Part shown: positions 13,970 to 16,198 of the stretch, one piece after another
Layout: each line of letters begins with the position of its first letter
Numbering within the stretch: position 1 is the stretch's first letter
From: JBAWZR01 sp037142915
Lineage (GTDB): Bacteria; Patescibacteriota; Minisyncoccia; Moranbacterales; UBA1568
Assembly (NCBI GenBank): GCA_037142915.1
Contig: JBAWZR010000018.1
Coordinates: 1 to 16,198 of the forward strand
Length of the DNA: 16,198 nucleotides
Direction: 5' to 3'
The notes under the pieces: model-generated
Database searches by the model: none
What the model was told of the DNA's origin: nothing
The model's input: the letters and a program-made list of their open reading frames with translations, nothing else
Translations under genes and position numbers: made by a program

Positions 13970-14527
13970 TTACCCTTCATCCATTGTTCTCTCCAAAGCA
14001 GTCAATCGCTCATCCTGAGACAGCGCTTCGTATTCCGGCAAATCCTCCTTGCGACTCAAACCGAGATACTTCAGGCAATCAAAAGAAAGTGTATAGGTAT
14101 AACCCCTGATAGCATCTTCCTCTTGGCGGTCGACCAATCCTCGTAACAGCAGTGTCCGCAAAGTCATCTGACAATTCACCCCACGGATCGCTTCGATCGC
14201 ACTCCGAGTGATCGGTTCGCGATACGCGACGATCGCCAATACCTCGAGTGCTGCCTTGCTCAAAGCTTCTTTTTTTGAAGCCTGCATCCATACCGAAACC
14301 AGCTCACTGTATTCCGGGCGTGTCACGAGTTCTATCATCCCCTGATGGAGAATAACCGCCAATCCACGATCGGCTGATTGCTGGTAGCTCGTCTGTAATT
14401 GCGCCACCGCCGTCTCCAGCTCCTCGCGCGAGAGTGCTAGTGTGTCAGCCAGTCGATCGAGTTCAACGGGCTCGCCCGCCGCAAACAGCAAAGCCTCGAG
14501 TTGTGCGTATATATTCACCTGTGTCAT
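13970..14527 (-). CDS. scpB: Segregation and condensation protein B
   Basis: ScpB is the winged-helix dimer that binds ScpA in the SMC-ScpAB condensin. I start at the ATG 14525-14527 (MTQVNIYAQLEALLFAAGEPV), giving 185 residues and the typical ScpB N terminus. The longer frame to 14626 would begin inside the terminator of the upstream unit. Two winged helices are recognisable: LEALLFAAGEPVELDRLA with RLADTLALSREELE, and LEVLAIVAYREPITRSAIEAIRGV, the strongest ScpB signature, followed by LLLRGLVDRQEE. An extended -10 promoter lies just upstream, needed because an independent orphan unit ends directly before it. Normally scpB follows scpA closely; here they are about 780 bases apart. It heads scpB-carboxypeptidase-mraY-pgk. 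Confidence 0.94.
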   Translation of the reverse strand: MTQVNIYAQLEALLFAAGEPVELDRLADTLALSREELETAVAQLQTSYQQSADRGLAVILHQGMIELVTRPEYSELVSVWMQASKKEALSKAALEVLAIVAYREPITRSAIEAIRGVNCQMTLRTLLLRGLVDRQEEDAIRGYTYTLSFDCLKYLGLSRKEDLPEYEALSQDERLTALERTMDEG

Positions 14528-14556
14528 AGCGTTCTTGTGTTCAATCAAGCATTTAC

Positions 14557-14565
14557 AGTATACCA
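14557..14565 (-). promoter_or_regulatory. Extended -10 of the scpB promoter
   Basis: On the minus strand TGG-TATACT (TATACT is rc of 14557-14562). No good -35 is seen, since the region overlaps the T tract of the upstream terminator. The predicted leader is about 23 bases. Confidence 0.55.
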
Positions 14566-14582
14566 TACCCCGGCAACTGGAG

Positions 14583-14624
14583 AAAAAAATAGGGATCTCT
14601 CTGCTCATTAAGCAAAAAGATCCC
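14583..14624 (-). terminator. Terminator of the orphan gene
   Basis: GGGATCT (14592-14598) pairs with AGATCCC (14618-14624), with an inner TGCT/AGCA stem. On the minus strand it is followed by TATTTTTTT. It begins 7 bases after the stop codon of the 163-codon gene. Confidence 0.85.
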
Positions 14625-14630
14625 AAATTC

Positions 14631-15122
14631 TCATGTCGATACTTTCAGTGGAAAGAATACTCGAGTGCCCGCAATCTCTTCATTGCGCCCATTAAACGGA
14701 GCACTCAAAATATTCCACTGTCCATTAGAACGAGACCAGTATACTCGAACGAGCAGAAGCCTCTTCCTATTTACCTGCAAAAGGAACCTATTGGAGTATT
14801 CCGTGCAGAGTTCTCCTGCTTCACCGTGTAACTGCCTAAAGACCAACCACACGATCAAGACAAGTCCCTCCACGCAACCAAAGCGCACCCGAGAAATCTT
14901 CCTTTCGATATTTACCTCCTCCGTATTTTTAGGAAGATCGAAATATCTGGCACGAACTGTTTCTGCTTGGAATAGGTTTCTCGCAACATACCGTAGGAGT
15001 ACATTTCTGATAAAACAATTCCAAACATAAATTTCGGACATGGTCGTGAAAGACTCCCATAAATCCAAATTTTCTTGCGGTTCAGTGACAACCGAACCGG
15101 CCAAACGAAATTCTACACACAT
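14631..15122 (-). CDS. Orphan 163-aa protein, unknown function
   Basis: I start at the ATG 15120-15122 because AGGAGG (rc of 15129-15134) lies exactly 6 bases upstream, the best SD in the window. The 163 residues are rich in Arg, Val, Leu and Asn, with no signal peptide; one hydrophobic run (CVEGLVLIVWLVF, about 83-95) is too short to be a sure membrane helix. The C terminus has W-S-R-S-N-G-Q-W-N ... F-N-G-R-N ... A-G-T-R-V-F-F, which resembles the end of C-type-lectin-fold target proteins of diversity-generating retroelements. I do not recognise the full protein. It has its own promoter, structured leader and terminator and lies between scpA and scpB, so it looks inserted. It could alternatively be a structured RNA with a fortuitous frame, but the SD argues for translation. 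Confidence 0.6.
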   Translation of the reverse strand: MCVEFRLAGSVVTEPQENLDLWESFTTMSEIYVWNCFIRNVLLRYVARNLFQAETVRARYFDLPKNTEEVNIERKISRVRFGCVEGLVLIVWLVFRQLHGEAGELCTEYSNRFLLQVNRKRLLLVRVYWSRSNGQWNILSAPFNGRNEEIAGTRVFFPLKVST

Positions 15123-15128
15123 ACTCAA

Positions 15129-15134
15129 CCTCCT
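15129..15134 (-). promoter_or_regulatory. Strong Shine-Dalgarno of the orphan gene
   Basis: AGGAGG on the minus strand, 6 bases from the ATG. It decides the start of the 163-codon ORF and contrasts with the nearly SD-less housekeeping genes around it. Confidence 0.85.
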
Positions 15135-15177
15135 CACTGCAAAAACTGAATTTTTCTAAAACCAAACAACTTGTCAT

Positions 15178-15219
15178 GGCACAAAAACACCGAATCTTTC
15201 GACTCGGAAGTTCTGTGCC
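15178..15219 (-). ncRNA. Structured 5' leader hairpin of the orphan gene
   Basis: On the minus strand GGCACAGAA pairs with UUUUGUGCC (one G-U). After a 3x3 internal loop, CCGAGUC pairs with GAUUCGG around a GAAA tetraloop. The G-U pairs and the GNRA loop exist only in the minus-strand RNA, which supports a folded leader. It lies about 55-100 bases upstream of the ATG and does not hide the SD. It matches no riboswitch class I know. Confidence 0.55.
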
Positions 15220-15272
15220 CCGGCAAATTTCATATTCATTCCCCGCTGGCCATTTCAAAGAACTGACCCTTC

Positions 15273-15300
15273 AGTATACACTTTTTGGCGACATTGTCAA
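15273..15300 (-). promoter_or_regulatory. Promoter of the orphan gene
   Basis: On the minus strand: perfect -35 TTGACA (rc of 15295-15300), a 16-base spacer, and -10 TATACT (rc of 15273-15278). It begins directly after the scpA stop codon. Predicted start is near 15266, giving a leader of about 144 bases. Confidence 0.78.
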
Positions 15301-15302
15301 GG

Positions 15303-16010
15303 TCAGCCAGCACCACGACGGCGGAGGCGGATCTCGACGAAGAGCTCGTCCTGATCGGCGTGGACGAGTTTTTGTTTCACTAATTCCAACATCGCGAGGA
15401 ATGACACAATCACATCCATCCGGTCATTTGCTTCCGAGACTACTTCGGCGAAAGACGATTCGACCCGATCCGAGAGGAATTCTCGCAAGGCGATGATCTT
15501 CTCTTCGATGCGAATGACTGCTTCTATCGCCTCTTCATCCAAAACCTGAGGCAGGGTAATCGCTCCGAGCACACGAGCAAAGACGCTCTGCAGTAATCCA
15601 GGTGCGAGTGCGTCGGAAGGGAAAAACACCGGCTCGGTCACCACCACATTTTCCCGACCGAAGAGTTGCTCCTCATTCCCCCAGAGGAGTTGCAGATACT
15701 TCGCACCTTCTTTGCACTTTTTGTACTCGCGCAATCGAAATTCCAAATCTTCCACCGCTTCCTCCTCCTCTTCATCAAAAACCAAAAATGGTAAGAGTGA
15801 TTTTGATTTCAAAAGCAATAACCGCGACGCGATCGACAAAAAATCCGCCATTTGCTCCAGCGAGGCATACTGCCCGGTCGCCAACAAGGCTAGATACTCC
15901 TCGGTAATCTGCGACAAAGACAGCCGGGTGATATCCAACTTTTGCTTCTCGATGAGCGTCAGGAGCAGATCGAACGGCCCTTCGAATTGTTCGAGCTTGA
16001 GTACATACAT
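15303..16010 (-). CDS. scpA: Segregation and condensation protein A
   Basis: ScpA is the kleisin that bridges the SMC heads in bacterial condensin. The 235 residues show the ScpA pattern: LEQFEGPFDLLLTLIEKQKLDIT (SMC-neck-binding N terminus, about 6-28), ITEEYLALL, then LEQMADFLSIASRLLLLKSK and an acidic stretch EEEEEAVED. The C-terminal winged helix has VSFLAMLELVKQKLV and a beta end LFVEIRL. Length is typical. The ATG at 16008-16010 follows GGGGGT; a -10-like TAATAT sits 6 bases upstream, so the mRNA may start at the ATG. The usual partner scpB is displaced by the orphan unit that starts at the scpA stop. Confidence 0.95.
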   Translation of the reverse strand: MYVLKLEQFEGPFDLLLTLIEKQKLDITRLSLSQITEEYLALLATGQYASLEQMADFLSIASRLLLLKSKSLLPFLVFDEEEEEAVEDLEFRLREYKKCKEGAKYLQLLWGNEEQLFGRENVVVTEPVFFPSDALAPGLLQSVFARVLGAITLPQVLDEEAIEAVIRIEEKIIALREFLSDRVESSFAEVVSEANDRMDVIVSFLAMLELVKQKLVHADQDELFVEIRLRRRGAG

Positions 16011-16016
16011 ACCCCC

Positions 16017-16045
16017 ATATTACACGCTTTTCCCTCATTTGGCGA
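16017..16045 (-). promoter_or_regulatory. Candidate leaderless promoter of scpA
   Basis: On the minus strand: -35 TCGCCA (rc of 16040-16045), a 17-base spacer, and -10 TAATAT (rc of 16017-16022), each 4 of 6. GGGGGT and then the ATG follow, with the same 6-base -10-to-ATG spacing as at prfB. Weaker than the other promoters listed. Confidence 0.35.
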
Positions 16046-16103
16046 GCCAAAAAGAATTCATCTTCATACTGAAAAATTACTCAAACTCACGACCGACTGA
16101 ACA

Positions 16104-16198
16104 CTACTCACCTTCCTCCAATCGGCGACGGCGTTCGTCGAGGGTCTCGCCTTCGTATGTCCAATAAAGCGTCCCCGCTACTCCTCGTTTATATGCAA
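16104..16198 (-). CDS. 3' end of an unidentified gene
   Basis: The last 31 codons of a minus-strand frame end at the TAG 16104-16106; the rest lies beyond the window. The residues read AYKRGVAGTLYWTYEGETLD and then a basic/acidic tail ERRRRLEEGE. Codon use and base composition match the neighbours. It is upstream of scpA with a 93-base gap, so it may share a transcript with it. I cannot name the family from this fragment. Confidence 0.55.
   Translation of the reverse strand, partial: AYKRGVAGTLYWTYEGETLDERRRRLEEGE

Noticed and set aside
14528..14626. N-terminal extension of scpB to 14626
   Set aside because: It runs through the orphan-gene terminator and the scpB -10 box; ScpB homology begins at the internal ATG at 14527.
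15176..15496. 106-codon plus-strand frame at the orphan leader
   Set aside because: It runs antisense through scpA and the leader hairpin, with no SD and a biased composition.

Overview
The window reads as a chromosomal segment of a Patescibacteria / Candidate Phyla Radiation bacterium, probably on the Parcubacteria-like side. The signs are a short divergent phosphoglycerate kinase, a DUF5652-type mini membrane protein, a soluble VirD4/TraG-like ATPase with a membrane-anchored partner, a sigma-70 region 4 / HARE winged-helix fusion, and many genes without a Shine-Dalgarno (SD) sequence. TGA is used as an ordinary stop and prfB (RF2) is present, so the code is the standard bacterial one, not the UGA=Gly code of Gracilibacteria/Absconditabacteria. 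This placement is inferred from gene content, not from a tree.

Layout. 1-326 (+): 3' end of a comF-type phosphoribosyltransferase, convergent with yjbQ (335-778, -). 972-1502 (-): DEDDh exonuclease with its own extended -10 promoter. 1692-1901 (+): DUF5652-like membrane protein, ended by a bidirectional terminator. 2042-2950 (-): a tRNA-Gln(CTG), a low-GC HTH protein gene and a tRNA-Gln(TTG), followed by a tRNA-like or palindromic remnant. 3079-3501 (-): a self-contained unit (promoter, 57-codon Cys-containing ORF, long hairpin, terminator). 3515-6239 (-): prfB-ftsE-ftsX, with RF2 made through a canonical +1 frameshift site and apparently from a leaderless mRNA. 6287-10600 (-): a putative DNA-transfer/secretion ATPase, its membrane partner and a sigma4-HARE regulator. 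10700-14527 (-): scpB, a D,D-carboxypeptidase, mraY and pgk, tightly packed. 14583-15300 (-): an unrecognised 163-aa gene with a perfect -35, a structured leader, the best SD of the window and its own terminator, placed between scpB and scpA. 15303-16010 (-): scpA. 16104-16198 (-): the 3' end of an unidentified gene.

How the genes relate. RF2 is co-transcribed with the FtsEX division complex. MraY (lipid I synthesis) and the PBP5-like carboxypeptidase serve peptidoglycan. ScpA and ScpB belong to the SMC condensin but are separated by the inserted orphan gene. The ATPase and partner resemble a reduced type IV secretion / DNA-transfer module. The most unusual items are the cassette between scpA and scpB (possibly related to diversity-generating-retroelement targets), the HTH gene between two tRNA-Gln genes with an operator-like inverted repeat over its promoter, the in-frame palindromic repeats in the ATPase tail, and the contrast between SD-less housekeeping genes and SD-led orphan genes. 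No CRISPR array, rRNA, transposase or reverse transcriptase is visible.
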